Positions 6,119-14,303 of a stretch of 43,071 bases of DNA are shown here, one piece after another. How positions within the stretch are numbered: position 1 is the first letter of the stretch; each line of letters begins with the position of its first letter. The stretch is from IMG/VR virus record IMGVR_UViG_3300034418_012968, positions 1 to 43,071 of that record, one strand, 5' to 3'. Source of the stretch: a virus. Under the pieces are notes generated by a model. That model ran no database searches. It was not told the origin of the DNA and saw only the letters and a list, made by a program, of their open reading frames with translations. Made by a program: the position numbers and the translations under genes.

Positions 6119-6547
6119 TTAATTCAATTCCACCAACTCAATTTCAAAATTTAATTCTTTTCCTGCAAGAGGGTGGTTAAGGTCCAAAACAATTGAGTTT
6201 TCTTTTTCTTCAAGGATTTTTGCTTGGATCGGCATTCCTTGTTCAGTTTGACCTTGAACCATTGCTCCGATTTCAACAACGAAATCAGGTGGGAAATTTG
6301 CCTTATCTACCTCCGTGATTGCTTCATCCATACGAGTTCCATATGCATTCTCAGGAGCAATCGTTACCGATTTCTTATCTCCTTGTTCCATACCCATTAC
6401 AGAATCTTCAAATCCTTTGATCATTTGTCCTTGACCAACCTCAAAATTCAAGGTATTACCTCGCTTATATGAGTTGTCAAATTCCACACCGTCATTTAAA
6501 GTCCCGATGTAATGAACTTTTACTTTACTTCCGTTTTCTACTTTCAT
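6119..6547 (-). CDS. slyD: SlyD-type FKBP peptidyl-prolyl isomerase
   Basis: A 142-residue FKBP-type isomerase. It has the SlyD layout: an N-terminal FKBP half (VKVHYIGTLNDGVEFDNSY, GQMIKGFEDSVMGMEQGD), an inserted chaperone-like IF flap (about residues 70-120) and a C-terminal FKBP strand with LDLNHPLAGKELNFEIEL, the family's LNHPLAGK signature. The His-rich metal-binding tail of E. coli SlyD is missing, as in many Bacteroidota homologues. It is expected to be cytoplasmic and to help protein folding. It sits 10 nt from a thioesterase gene, probably in the same operon. Confidence 0.92.
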   Translation of the reverse strand: MKVENGSKVKVHYIGTLNDGVEFDNSYKRGNTLNFEVGQGQMIKGFEDSVMGMEQGDKKSVTIAPENAYGTRMDEAITEVDKANFPPDFVVEIGAMVQGQTEQGMPIQAKILEEKENSIVLDLNHPLAGKELNFEIELVELN

Positions 6548-6557
6548 TTGATTATAT

Positions 6558-6965
6558 TTAATTTTGATTTATATACTTTTCTTTAACTCTTTCAGAGATT
6601 GGAACCGGATCCCCTTGTTCATCAATCCGAACAAATGTAATATTTGTTTTTAACACCACATTTTGTTGTCCCGAATATACATTGTGAGATCGTGCTTCCA
6701 AATATATGGTAATTGAAGTTCTACCAAATTTCAACACTTTTGCATAGATTTTTAATAACTGACCTTCCTTTGCGGGTCGTTGAAAAAGGCATTCGTCAAT
6801 TTTAAGGGTGACCATCCTTGGGGTGTCACACACTTGAATTGCATAAGACGCAGCCGAGGAGTCAATCCACGACAATAAAGTTCCCCCAAATAAATTTCCG
6901 TGAAATCCGAGATCCTGTTTCTTAACAGGATGGGTGGTGATAAGTTCCATTTCGTGTAAGTTCAT
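6558..6965 (-). CDS. Hotdog-fold acyl-CoA thioesterase (YciA/ACOT type)
   Basis: Hotdog domain with the ACOT/YciA signature: HGNLFGGTLLSWIDSSAASYA (catalytic Asn/Asp region and central helix), then TLKIDECLFQRPAKEGQLLKIYAKV, and SITIYLEARSHNVYSG strands. It would hydrolyse acyl-CoA thioesters in the cytoplasm, and family members usually act as hexamers. ATG at 6965 is preferred because it overlaps the upstream nuclease stop as ATGA; an upstream in-frame ATG at 6989 would overlap by 28 nt. Its presence in a phage suggests interference with lipid metabolism, which is inference. Confidence 0.88.
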   Translation of the reverse strand: MNLHEMELITTHPVKKQDLGFHGNLFGGTLLSWIDSSAASYAIQVCDTPRMVTLKIDECLFQRPAKEGQLLKIYAKVLKFGRTSITIYLEARSHNVYSGQQNVVLKTNITFVRIDEQGDPVPISERVKEKYINQN

Positions 6966-7543
6966 CTTCTTAATAAATAATTGTTCCAATCTGTACCTGA
7001 TGTGTCTTTGTTTGGAAAATAAAAAACAAAAGTGGAATTGTCAAATGTAATGGTCTTATAAAATCCTCTTGGAATTTTTGCACCACTTTTCATGCTCTTA
7101 CAATCTTCATCCACATCCACTTTTATGGTCACATATACATTTGGATATAACCTTGCCAATGCGATCTCCACTTGTTCCAATTGATTCCATACCCCCCTGT
7201 TTAATTTTTCATGCTGCAACGCACAATTCACATAAGTAAAAGTCTCATATAACATCTCTTTGTTGCAAGACATTGCATTTGCGGGTACCATATGACCTTT
7301 GTCCCATATATTTTTATAATAGTCCTCATCTGTGGTTGTTATAATGGTATCGTTGGTATAAAAGTCCATACCACTTCTGCTCGCATCACCATTCGGACAC
7401 AATACACGATAACTGATTTCCAAAGGTTGTTTGAATTCTTGCGAATACTCAATACAGAATAAGGGGTTTTGATATGTTACGTTTTCTTGAGCAAAGGCAA
7501 ACGTAAAAACCAATACTGCCAATAAATTTAAAAATATCTTCAT
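6962..7543 (-). CDS. Exported DNA/RNA non-specific endonuclease (NUC1 type)
   Basis: A beta-beta-alpha-metal nuclease of the NUC1/Serratia family. From ATG at 7543 the protein starts with a clear signal peptide (MKIFLNLLAVLVFTFAFAQ, cleavage probably after Ala18). The catalytic DKGH motif is at residues 81-84 (DRGH in most relatives) and the metal Asn is in KLNRGVWNQLE near residue 115. It would degrade DNA and RNA in the periplasm or outside the cell. An in-frame ATG at 7573 adds ten residues before the signal and is less likely. It could scavenge nucleotides or destroy incoming DNA. Confidence 0.88.
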   Translation of the reverse strand: MKIFLNLLAVLVFTFAFAQENVTYQNPLFCIEYSQEFKQPLEISYRVLCPNGDASRSGMDFYTNDTIITTTDEDYYKNIWDKGHMVPANAMSCNKEMLYETFTYVNCALQHEKLNRGVWNQLEQVEIALARLYPNVYVTIKVDVDEDCKSMKSGAKIPRGFYKTITFDNSTFVFYFPNKDTSGTDWNNYLLRR

Positions 7544-7595
7544 AATAAAATGTTTTTTGTAATGACTGACCAAGCAATCAAACTAATAGTTTCAA

Positions 7596-7603
7596 TATTT
7601 ATA
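7596..7603 (+). promoter_or_regulatory. TATTTATA late-type motif
   Basis: A perfect TATTTATA followed by GAAAAAA, 28 nt before the amidase start. One member of a motif set found before most plus-strand genes here. Confidence 0.5.
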
Positions 7604-7631
7604 GAAAAAATAAATACAAAACTAACATTAA

Positions 7632-8474
7632 ATGAGAATTTTTGAAAAATTATTACCAGAAGATGAATATTTCACCACAACATCAGAAAAAACAACAATC
7701 GTACTTCACCACACCGCTGGTAGTCATAGACCTGATTGGGTAATATCGTCGTGGGATAAAGATAAATCAAAAGGAGGGAAACCATTAAAAGTTGCAACCC
7801 ATTATGTAATCGGAGGAAAATCAAGAGAAGGTGATGAAAAATGGGACGGGGTCATTTATCAAGCAATGCCATTAGAAAATTGGGCACATCACTTGGGGAC
7901 CAAAAACTCAAATAACACCCAACTAAATAAACAATCCATAGGAATTGAAATTTGTAACTACGGACCCCTTACCAGAACAACCGATGGTGAATATTTTACA
8001 TATGTAAATTCAAAAATAGAAGAAAAAGATGTGGTGGACCTCGGAAAAAATTTCAGAGGTTATAGATACTATCAAAAATATACCGATAAACAACTTTCAT
8101 CTTTGGCATTTCTCTTAACAAAATTATCTAAAGAATTTAACATTGGCTTGTGTTGGGGTTTAAATGAAGTCTTTGAAAAAAAGAAAAGGAATGTTGAAAA
8201 TATGGAAGTGTTAGATATCCAACAATTTTTAAATTCAAAAGGATATACGGGAATTGATGGTAAAAGGTTGGAAGAAGATGGGTTAAATGGAAGAAATACC
8301 AAATATGCATTGAGAACATATATGGACGTAAAAAGAGGTGATTGGAACGCATTTGAATATCAAGAAAGAGCAAATGAAGGTCACGGTGGTGTTTGGTCAC
8401 ATACCAATTATAGAAAAGATAAAACAGACGTTTATCCATATGACGGATTAATTGAAATGTTGAAATCTTTTTAA
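7632..8474 (+). CDS. N-acetylmuramoyl-L-alanine amidase with inserted PG-binding domain
   Basis: An Amidase_2/PGRP-type zinc amidase that cuts between muramic acid and the stem peptide. Zinc ligands can be placed at His27 (IVLHHT), His257 and Asp266 (SHTNYRKDKTD). HYVI near 57 and SIGIEICNYG near 102 are core strands. Unusually, a peptidoglycan-binding-1-like segment (about residues 190-232, LDIQQFLNSKGYTGIDG, EEDGLNGRNTKYAL) lies between the core and the last two zinc ligands rather than at a terminus. No signal peptide is present, so export needs a holin or the protein is carried in the virion. Probable endolysin or tail lysin. Confidence 0.88.
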   Translation: MRIFEKLLPEDEYFTTTSEKTTIVLHHTAGSHRPDWVISSWDKDKSKGGKPLKVATHYVIGGKSREGDEKWDGVIYQAMPLENWAHHLGTKNSNNTQLNKQSIGIEICNYGPLTRTTDGEYFTYVNSKIEEKDVVDLGKNFRGYRYYQKYTDKQLSSLAFLLTKLSKEFNIGLCWGLNEVFEKKKRNVENMEVLDIQQFLNSKGYTGIDGKRLEEDGLNGRNTKYALRTYMDVKRGDWNAFEYQERANEGHGGVWSHTNYRKDKTDVYPYDGLIEMLKSF

Positions 8475-8487
8475 TTGATGATTAACA

Positions 8488-8495
8488 TATTTATA
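8488..8495 (+). promoter_or_regulatory. TATTTATA late-type motif
   Basis: Perfect motif followed by TAAAAAG, ending 17 nt before the ATG at 8513. Confidence 0.55.
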
Positions 8496-8512
8496 TAAAA
8501 AGACTAAGTAAA

Positions 8513-9001
8513 ATGGATTTTGATAAAGAATGGGGTGATATGAAGAGTATGGTTGATGAGGCACCAAAAAAATATGCCAAGTCTATTAAATTCTTAAAAA
8601 ATCACACATTTAAATTTGATGGGAATTATAAATTTTTTTATACAACTGAAAGTGTCAGCGGTGAATATAAATTAATTCCAAAATCATTTAAAGCACTTAT
8701 AAGTGTAGGTGAACCAAAACCCTTTTTAGTTTGTGATGTTGTTTTTGATAGTATTAAATTTGATAATGAAAAATTTGCAAATGCAATTAATGAATTGATT
8801 AGAAAAAAAACGATTTCTGCAATGACGGGGGTGAATGAAAAAGATCCTAAGTTTTATGAAAATTTATCTTATGATTTATTTTCCAAACAGATAAAGGAAG
8901 ATTTTGATCAATTCAAACAATTTATAAATATGGGTGATTTTTCATTAATAATTAATAATATTACAGTAGAAAAAGAATTTGAAAGTAATGAACAAAACTG
9001 A
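8513..9001 (+). CDS. Hypothetical protein, 162 aa
   Basis: A soluble Lys/Phe/Asp-rich protein: MDFDKEWGDMKSMVDEAPKK, then alternating beta-like segments (HTFKFDGNYKFFYTTESVSG) and helical segments toward the C-terminus. No signal peptide, membrane span or known motif. It is the first gene of a plus-strand run downstream of a late-type motif and overlaps the next gene's start by 14 nt. Probably a late phage protein of unknown function. Confidence 0.75.
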   Translation: MDFDKEWGDMKSMVDEAPKKYAKSIKFLKNHTFKFDGNYKFFYTTESVSGEYKLIPKSFKALISVGEPKPFLVCDVVFDSIKFDNEKFANAINELIRKKTISAMTGVNEKDPKFYENLSYDLFSKQIKEDFDQFKQFINMGDFSLIINNITVEKEFESNEQN

Positions 9002-9809
9002 ATTTGAAGATTATTATGATGGAGTAATTGAGTTGATAACCAATAGTGTCAATTCAGAAAAATATGCTCGTTCATTAGCGAAAAAAAATTACTTTAGAAT
9101 AAAGACTGGGTTTTATGAAGATGAAACTCCAGAAAACGTGGCCAAGGAGTTATCATTTCAAACAATCGGTGATCTTAAAGAATCCAGAATATTAGAAGAG
9201 GGTAGTGTTACTGATGGACCAGTTAGAAAGATAACCAGAGATTTAATGTTTTTAATAAAAAAACAAGAAGAAGGTGAATTTTATTTACCTGAAGATGTTG
9301 GTCAAATGGAGGCCGGATATTCATTTGAAGGTAAAGCCAAAAATGTACCTTATTTTTCGGTAATTTTTCAATTGAATTTTGATGATTTTATGAAACAAGA
9401 TTATCAATTAGATGGGAGCACATTAAGTGATAATGATACCATTTTTATATCTTTAAAAATAAACAGAAATAAGTATCCTCAGTTACTTTATGATTTATTG
9501 GCAGACTTAAATGATATTGTAAGACACGAACTTGAGCATATTTATCAACAAGAATATGATTTACCTGAAAAGATGCCGGATGATAAAGGATATGAAGAGC
9601 CAAAAGACATTGAATATTATAAACAACCGTGGGAAATACCTGCACAAATTAAAGGGTTTAGAAGAATAGTCAAATTAAGGAATAAACCGCCTTATGAGGT
9701 TATTTATGATTGGTTTCAAAGAAATAAATGGAAAAGTGGTTTAGATGATGATGATATTAAAGATATCACTGAATTTTTAACACAAAAATATAAAGAATAT
9801 TATGGATAA
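8988..9809 (+). CDS. HExxH metallopeptidase-like protein
   Basis: A 273-residue protein with a zinc-peptidase helix DIVRHELEHIYQQ (HExxH) at about residues 176-188 and a downstream Glu in KQPWEIPAQIKGF that could be the third ligand, as in gluzincins. The N-terminal half is helical and charged, and the C-terminus (KYKEYYG) is basic and aromatic. ATG at 8988 (MNKTEFEDYYD) is chosen; the frame extends upstream only to TTG. It is followed with an 8-nt overlap by another unknown gene. It may be a virion-associated or intracellular protease, and the substrate is unknown. Confidence 0.65.
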   Translation: MNKTEFEDYYDGVIELITNSVNSEKYARSLAKKNYFRIKTGFYEDETPENVAKELSFQTIGDLKESRILEEGSVTDGPVRKITRDLMFLIKKQEEGEFYLPEDVGQMEAGYSFEGKAKNVPYFSVIFQLNFDDFMKQDYQLDGSTLSDNDTIFISLKINRNKYPQLLYDLLADLNDIVRHELEHIYQQEYDLPEKMPDDKGYEEPKDIEYYKQPWEIPAQIKGFRRIVKLRNKPPYEVIYDWFQRNKWKSGLDDDDIKDITEFLTQKYKEYYG

Positions 9810-10524
9810 AGATAAAATAAAAAGGGTATTAAAGTCATATTTGACTATGAACTTAGTTAATATAAATAACATAAGTGATATTGACGTAATAATGATATCA
9901 ATAAATGATGAACCCGATAAAATATACTTTCTTGTTAAAATAGGCATATCCTCACTACCGACAAATAGTACAAGAACACTAAATGAAGCAATAATAACTA
10001 GTGAAAGTCTTTTAGAGGAAAATATAAGTGAAATTCAGATAACAAAAGAGGGAAAAATAAGTCTTACTAAGGATAAATCAAGTTTATCCTTTTTTACTAC
10101 TTTTTTAGAAACAGTAAACTACCAGTTTGTCAGAGCAGGTAACGATCTGAATATGACTTTTTATGTTCAATATAATCTTGCCGATACTAATAAAGTGAAT
10201 GAGTCTAAGTTATACGGAGATCCAACAGATGTTGTGGATTATGATTTACCTGAATATTTGTCAGACATTATTATTTTAAGTGATCTTAAATCATTTAATG
10301 ATGTTGAAAAATCAATGAAAGAAGTTCATAAGAGATTAGTGGAATTAGAAAAGGGTTTGGAACACGGAGGTCAACACCAAAAAGCATATAAAACAGGTGG
10401 TATATATAGTGATAAGTCAAGAAAATACAAAGATTTTGAAACCAGACAAGACTCTATGGATAGAGATGAGGAGATTAAACAGGAAATAGAACGTCTTAGA
10501 AAATCACTTGACTTGGAAGATTAA
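9802..10524 (+). CDS. Hypothetical protein, 240 aa
   Basis: It overlaps the metallopeptidase-like gene by 8 nt, so it is probably translated together with it. The N-terminal two thirds are mixed alpha/beta (NNISDIDVIMISINDEPDK, IYFLVKIGISS). The C-terminal third is a charged, probably coiled-coil helix with GLEHGGQHQKAYKTGG in the middle and DEEIKQEIERLRKSL at the end. No catalytic motif is recognised. It could be a partner or substrate-presenting factor of the upstream peptidase, which is inference from the overlap alone. Confidence 0.7.
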   Translation: MDKDKIKRVLKSYLTMNLVNINNISDIDVIMISINDEPDKIYFLVKIGISSLPTNSTRTLNEAIITSESLLEENISEIQITKEGKISLTKDKSSLSFFTTFLETVNYQFVRAGNDLNMTFYVQYNLADTNKVNESKLYGDPTDVVDYDLPEYLSDIIILSDLKSFNDVEKSMKEVHKRLVELEKGLEHGGQHQKAYKTGGIYSDKSRKYKDFETRQDSMDRDEEIKQEIERLRKSLDLED

Positions 10525-10530
10525 TTTTCG

Positions 10531-10538
10531 TATTTATT
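10531..10538 (+). promoter_or_regulatory. TATTTATT late-type motif (variant)
   Basis: One mismatch to TATTTATA, ending 19 nt before the SAP-protein start. Confidence 0.35.
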
Positions 10539-10557
10539 TTAAATAAATCTAATCTTT

Positions 10558-10881
10558 ATGTCTTATAGTAAAACAGATTTAGATAAAAAAACAGTAATTG
10601 AACTGAGGTATATATGTAAAAAACATAAACTACCTTTATCTTCAAAAAAATCAGATCTTATAAAAAATATTCTTGAACATTTCACCGTTCCTGAACCAAT
10701 AATTAATACAAATAAAACACTTAAAGTTGTTGGTGGTAAAAAAATAGTAGGTGTAAAAATTACTGACAAATCTAAGTTGATTGAAATTAGTAAACAACTA
10801 ACCGATAACGGTAATAAGATATTATATTACTCAATGGGGGTAGTTTACTATTTAGTTGATGAACAATTTAATTTCGTTTAA
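10558..10881 (+). CDS. SAP-domain protein, 107 aa
   Basis: The first 40 residues match a SAP motif: LDKKTVIELRYICKKHKLPL followed by SSKKSDLIKNILEH, the helix-extended-helix pattern of a DNA-binding SAP domain. The rest (VVGGKKIVGVKITDKSKL, ILYYSMGVVYYLVDE) looks like a small beta-rich domain. SAP domains bind AT-rich DNA, and in phages they occur in packaging, recombination and termination-factor-like proteins. The protein probably binds DNA in the cytoplasm or head. The next gene starts 1 nt after its stop. Confidence 0.65.
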   Translation: MSYSKTDLDKKTVIELRYICKKHKLPLSSKKSDLIKNILEHFTVPEPIINTNKTLKVVGGKKIVGVKITDKSKLIEISKQLTDNGNKILYYSMGVVYYLVDEQFNFV

Positions 10882-10882
10882 T

Positions 10883-11197
10883 ATGGTTAAGTTTGATGAT
10901 TTACCAACTAAAGTATTAAAAAAATTTGTAATTTTTGAAAATACAGACGAAAGAGGTAATAGACTCTTTATTATAAAAAAGAGATATAGAAAAGGAATAA
11001 AAATTATTTTCACTTCTGAAAATATCCCACACAAATATCAACAGAATAATTCATTAGAAGAGGCGGAATTTTCATTAAGGAAATATATTATAAATGATTT
11101 AAAAATCAGACCTCTTGAGGAAGGATATCATCCTGATTATTCATTTCTTCGCGTTTTTCGTAAATTTTTTCAGCTAAGAAATCAAAAAAATCTTTAG
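10883..11197 (+). CDS. Hypothetical basic protein, 104 aa
   Basis: ATG at 10883 follows the previous stop by 1 nt (MVKFDDLPTKVLKKFVIF). An earlier in-frame ATG at 10856 lies inside the SAP gene and is unlikely. The protein is basic, with KKRYRKGIKIIF and a C-terminal VFRKFFQLRNQKNL. The last 92 nt overlap, in convergent orientation, the end of the minus-strand gene 11106-11777, so the end region codes on both strands. No known family. Confidence 0.6.
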   Translation: MVKFDDLPTKVLKKFVIFENTDERGNRLFIIKKRYRKGIKIIFTSENIPHKYQQNNSLEEAEFSLRKYIINDLKIRPLEEGYHPDYSFLRVFRKFFQLRNQKNL

Positions 11198-11777
11198 CGG
11201 CAATACCTACCATATTTATCGCTAAGGTAGTTGGTACTGTTTGGAAAAATATATCAACTTGGTCTGAATTAATTCCGTGATTACTAATTATATCAACCAA
11301 GATTCTTAGAACTGGTAAAAAATTAGCATAGGCCACAAAATCTGCCCCTCTATGTACACTTAAACCCAATGTCTTTAAAAGAATATAATATTTCTTTTTA
11401 ATACCTTCAACATATCTAATACCATCAAAAAATGCGTCTTCAACACCGAGTTTTTTTATTCTTTTAAATAAATTACTGACATCTTTATAAGAATAAAATA
11501 CACTGAAAATGGATGCGATGGCGATTAATGTCACCTCTTCAGATGTTAAGTGTGAATATTTACCTATTAAACCTTCTTCTACTGTTCTTATTAACCCTGA
11601 AATACCGGCACCATAGGTTAGTAAAAATCTTATGTGTGTATTAATTAATTGACCACCAACGTGTTTAAGAAGATTTTTTAAGTATTCTTGAGATGATTTA
11701 TATGCGTTGTTAATTTTTTGAGAAATATCACTTTCAATCAACAATTTATTCTGTTCTTCAGTAATTATAATTTTCAT
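11106..11777 (-). CDS. Membrane-associated phage protein with ITEEQ-type N-terminus
   Basis: A 223-residue protein opening MKIIITEEQNKLLIESD, the same kind of (L/I)xE start seen on several plus-strand proteins here. The middle contains hydrophobic helices (FLLTYGAGISGLI, EVTLIAIASIFSVFYSY, FLPVLRILVDII) that could insert in a membrane. It is the only minus-strand gene with the late-type TATTTATT motif before it, which groups it with the plus-strand virion-type genes. The 3' end overlaps a convergent gene. It could be an injected or head-internal protein. Confidence 0.65.
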   Translation of the reverse strand: MKIIITEEQNKLLIESDISQKINNAYKSSQEYLKNLLKHVGGQLINTHIRFLLTYGAGISGLIRTVEEGLIGKYSHLTSEEVTLIAIASIFSVFYSYKDVSNLFKRIKKLGVEDAFFDGIRYVEGIKKKYYILLKTLGLSVHRGADFVAYANFLPVLRILVDIISNHGINSDQVDIFFQTVPTTLAINMVGIAAKDFFDFLAEKIYEKREEMNNQDDILPQEV

Positions 11778-11793
11778 ACAATGTATTTTCTTT

Positions 11794-11801
11794 AATAAAT
11801 A
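11794..11801 (-). promoter_or_regulatory. TATTTATT late-type motif on the minus strand
   Basis: AATAAATA on the plus strand, reading TATTTATT toward the gene at 11777 with 16 nt of spacing. It is divergent from the plus-strand copy at 11816-11823. Confidence 0.4.
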
Positions 11802-11815
11802 TTCCGTTATTTTAA

Positions 11816-11823
11816 TATTTATA
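11816..11823 (+). promoter_or_regulatory. TATTTATA late-type motif
   Basis: Perfect match followed by GAAAAAAG, ending 10 nt before the ATG at 11834. Confidence 0.55.
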
Positions 11824-11833
11824 GAAAAAAGTT

Positions 11834-12997
11834 ATGAAACAAATTAATCCAACATTAAAAAAAGGTGATAGAGTAGTCTGTGTCCATATGGATGATAAGT
11901 ATTCACCTGTACCTGCTGGTACTGCCGGTACAGTTAAACGTATAGTTGGTGATCCATTTGAAGAAAGTGAGAATCTTATTGAAGTTGAATGGGATAATGG
12001 ATCTACACTATCTCTTGTTTCGTCTGAAGATATGTGGGTACTTGAAAGTGATATTGAAAATGAAAAAACTTCTAAAAAACCAATACAAGAAGGTGTAAAA
12101 AAACTAACGAATTGTTCTCAATTTACCACAGGTAGACAATTTTGTGAGAAACTAACAAAAAAATTACAGTCAAAACCTTTAAGTGATTTAGCGAGAAAAT
12201 TCTTTAATCAATTACAAAAAAATATAGACTTAACAGCGACAGGTAAAAAGATAAAATTAGAACCCGGAACCGCTCATTTTGATGAAAGATATTCTGAACT
12301 ATTAAGATTTTATGAATTATTAAAAAACTCAGGACAATGTACTAAAATGCTTAATTCCATTGAACAGGACTTAGAAAGTGTAAAACAAAAAGGTTTGGTT
12401 ATGGTTGTTGATAATGACGAAAAATATTCATTATTTAATAGGTTGAATACTCACTACACTAACCAAGGGGTTATTTTAACACAAGCATTATTAAACGATA
12501 ATAAAAATTGGAAATCACTTAGTGATATTGATACTTGGAAAGATAGTGTTTTAGATAGTAATATCAAAGATTATTTAGAACCGACAATTGAAAATTTAAA
12601 ATTGGTTGATGATACCATAATGGGTTTGATGGAGGATGAGTCGTTTAGTGAGACAATAAAAAGTAATTTTGAGTATTCAAGAGGTAGAGGATATCAGGTT
12701 GAAAGTGATGTTGCCAAAGCATTTAGAGAGAAGGGATATGAGGTTTTTGAATTTGGTACTGACTTTGGTTTTGTTGATCACTTTGGTGTGGATATGGTGG
12801 TTATTAAGAATGGTATACTACATCCGGTTCAGGCATCTTCAACTAGAAAAAATCAACCTAAATTTTTTCAGTTTAATGAACCTAATTGTAAATGTTGGTC
12901 AGTTTTTCCTTACGGTAAAACTTTTAGAGTTGAGACATTGTTGGAACAAACTAAAGATATCATACCCAATCCCAAAAGAAGTACTTTTTTACTTTAA
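11834..12997 (+). CDS. Two-domain protein: SH3/KOW-like start and nuclease-like C-terminus
   Basis: The first 75 residues (LKKGDRVVCVHMDDKYSPVP, GTAGTVKRIVG, IEVEWDNGSTLSLV) look like an SH3/KOW-type beta barrel. A long helical middle follows. The C-terminal 110 residues have GYQVESDVAKAFREKGYEVF, then FGVDMVVIKNGILHPVQASS, the order of a PD-(D/E)XK nuclease: a helix Glu, a central Asp, and Gln where the second acid usually lies. The final catalytic Lys is not in the standard place (QAS), so it may be degenerate or Mrr-like. It is 387 aa long and follows a late-type motif. Confidence 0.6.
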   Translation: MKQINPTLKKGDRVVCVHMDDKYSPVPAGTAGTVKRIVGDPFEESENLIEVEWDNGSTLSLVSSEDMWVLESDIENEKTSKKPIQEGVKKLTNCSQFTTGRQFCEKLTKKLQSKPLSDLARKFFNQLQKNIDLTATGKKIKLEPGTAHFDERYSELLRFYELLKNSGQCTKMLNSIEQDLESVKQKGLVMVVDNDEKYSLFNRLNTHYTNQGVILTQALLNDNKNWKSLSDIDTWKDSVLDSNIKDYLEPTIENLKLVDDTIMGLMEDESFSETIKSNFEYSRGRGYQVESDVAKAFREKGYEVFEFGTDFGFVDHFGVDMVVIKNGILHPVQASSTRKNQPKFFQFNEPNCKCWSVFPYGKTFRVETLLEQTKDIIPNPKRSTFLL

Positions 12998-13009
12998 ATA
13001 ATTTAAATT

Positions 13010-13017
13010 TGTTTATA
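13010..13017 (+). promoter_or_regulatory. TGTTTATA weak late-type motif
   Basis: Seven of eight bases match TATTTATA, directly before the ATG at 13020. It may be a weak promoter or chance. Confidence 0.2.
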
Positions 13018-13019
13018 TT

Positions 13020-14012
13020 ATGCAAAATGATATTAAAATCACTAATATCGGTATAGAACCTATAGGTGATGGAAAAAAGATCAGGATAGATTTTTCATAT
13101 CACGGACAAGAAATTAAAATTGCAACGGTTAAAATAAAAGAAGAATTTTTTAAGTTAGGTTACCGTGCAATAGGAGGTGAAATTGCATTGGTAAACGGAA
13201 TGAATTACTGGGTTGTTGATGGGTTTAACAAAGGACTGTATTACCGATTCAGTGATAAAATCAAAATTACCGTTGAAGATTTTGAAAATGATAATGATAT
13301 ATTATATTCTGATATTATCAACATAGGTAATCAAAACCTACGTATGAGGAGTCAAGGGAGGGAACTTCACCTTAGAAATATATGGTATATTGGTGACTCA
13401 AATGCACATCATTACTTTTCAAAATATCCATATGGTTCTGATGAGTTTCTATTTGATGATAAAATATTAAACCCTATTGATGTCTCTGAACTCACCATTA
13501 ATAGATTTGTTAATTCTTCATATAAGAAATTTATTGATTCGTTACCTTTGATGAAAGGTGATTATGTGGTTTTAAATTTGGGTGAGATTGATTGTAGGGT
13601 CTCCCTTTATAGAAATGCGAGATTAAAAGGATTAGAATTAACCAAACATATTGATAATGTTTTGGATAGATATGTTTTTGCGATAAATGATTTATCATTA
13701 TCTTTTCCTGAGATTGAAATAGTCACTGTTTTACCTCATCCAACATTGAGAGACGGTTGGATGGCTGATCATGATGTGGATTATTATCTTAAGGATAGCA
13801 ATGAAAAAGAAAGATTATTTATTCACAAATATCTTTGCAAAGGTTTGACGGATAGACTTGAAAAAATCAACAAAAAAGTCGTCAACCCTCTCGTTATTTT
13901 GAATGATGAAGAGGGTTATATTGATAGTAAATTTTTGATACCTAATGATACACATACAAAAGACAATGATGTGATATTAGAAGAGATAAAAAAAATAATG
14001 AAGGATTTATAG
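13020..14012 (+). CDS. SGNH/GDSL hydrolase-like protein
   Basis: A 330-residue protein in two parts. Residues 1-115 form a beta-rich domain (KIRIDFSYHGQEIKIATVKIK). From about 120 the SGNH blocks appear in order: IWYIGDSNAHHYF (GDS with nucleophile Ser127), VVLNLGEIDCRV near 183-194 (block III/oxyanion), and NDTHTKDND near the C-terminus (D-x-H catalytic pair). Such enzymes deacylate sugars or lipids. The N-terminal domain could be a structural or tail-attachment module, so a virion enzyme acting on surface glycan is plausible. No signal peptide. Confidence 0.7.
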   Translation: MQNDIKITNIGIEPIGDGKKIRIDFSYHGQEIKIATVKIKEEFFKLGYRAIGGEIALVNGMNYWVVDGFNKGLYYRFSDKIKITVEDFENDNDILYSDIINIGNQNLRMRSQGRELHLRNIWYIGDSNAHHYFSKYPYGSDEFLFDDKILNPIDVSELTINRFVNSSYKKFIDSLPLMKGDYVVLNLGEIDCRVSLYRNARLKGLELTKHIDNVLDRYVFAINDLSLSFPEIEIVTVLPHPTLRDGWMADHDVDYYLKDSNEKERLFIHKYLCKGLTDRLEKINKKVVNPLVILNDEEGYIDSKFLIPNDTHTKDNDVILEEIKKIMKDL

Positions 14013-14264
14013 ATCTTCAAAAGAAGTTAAGAAAATCGGGTCTCGTTCTCCGTAATGTCCACCAGCGATATTGTAGTAAAAATGTTCTAATGCGTCTTCT
14101 TCACTCATATTATCTTCCATAACAAGTTTATTTATTATTTTGTCTTTAGAATATACAACACGCGTTTCAGCACCAAACTCTTCACTAAATCCAACAATAC
14201 AGTCTTCATAACCTGTAAGAAGAATTGCACCTTCGGCAATTTCGTTAATTAATTCAATTTTCAT
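14007..14264 (-). CDS. Hypothetical protein, 85 aa
   Basis: ATG at 14264 (MKIELINEIAEGAILLTGY) is preferred to an upstream ATG at 14396, because the added 44 residues are low-complexity Phe/Ile and would run through the promoters. The C-terminal AGGHYGERDPIFLTSFEDL resembles an opening/closing motif of small phage proteins. It is acidic and soluble. A TACATTTG host-type box lies 40 nt upstream. It overlaps the SGNH gene end by 6 nt (convergent). Confidence 0.65.
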   Translation of the reverse strand: MKIELINEIAEGAILLTGYEDCIVGFSEEFGAETRVVYSKDKIINKLVMEDNMSEEDALEHFYYNIAGGHYGERDPIFLTSFEDL

Positions 14265-14303
14265 ATTTTTTATTTTAAATGTAATAAACGATAAGTTTGG
14301 TGT

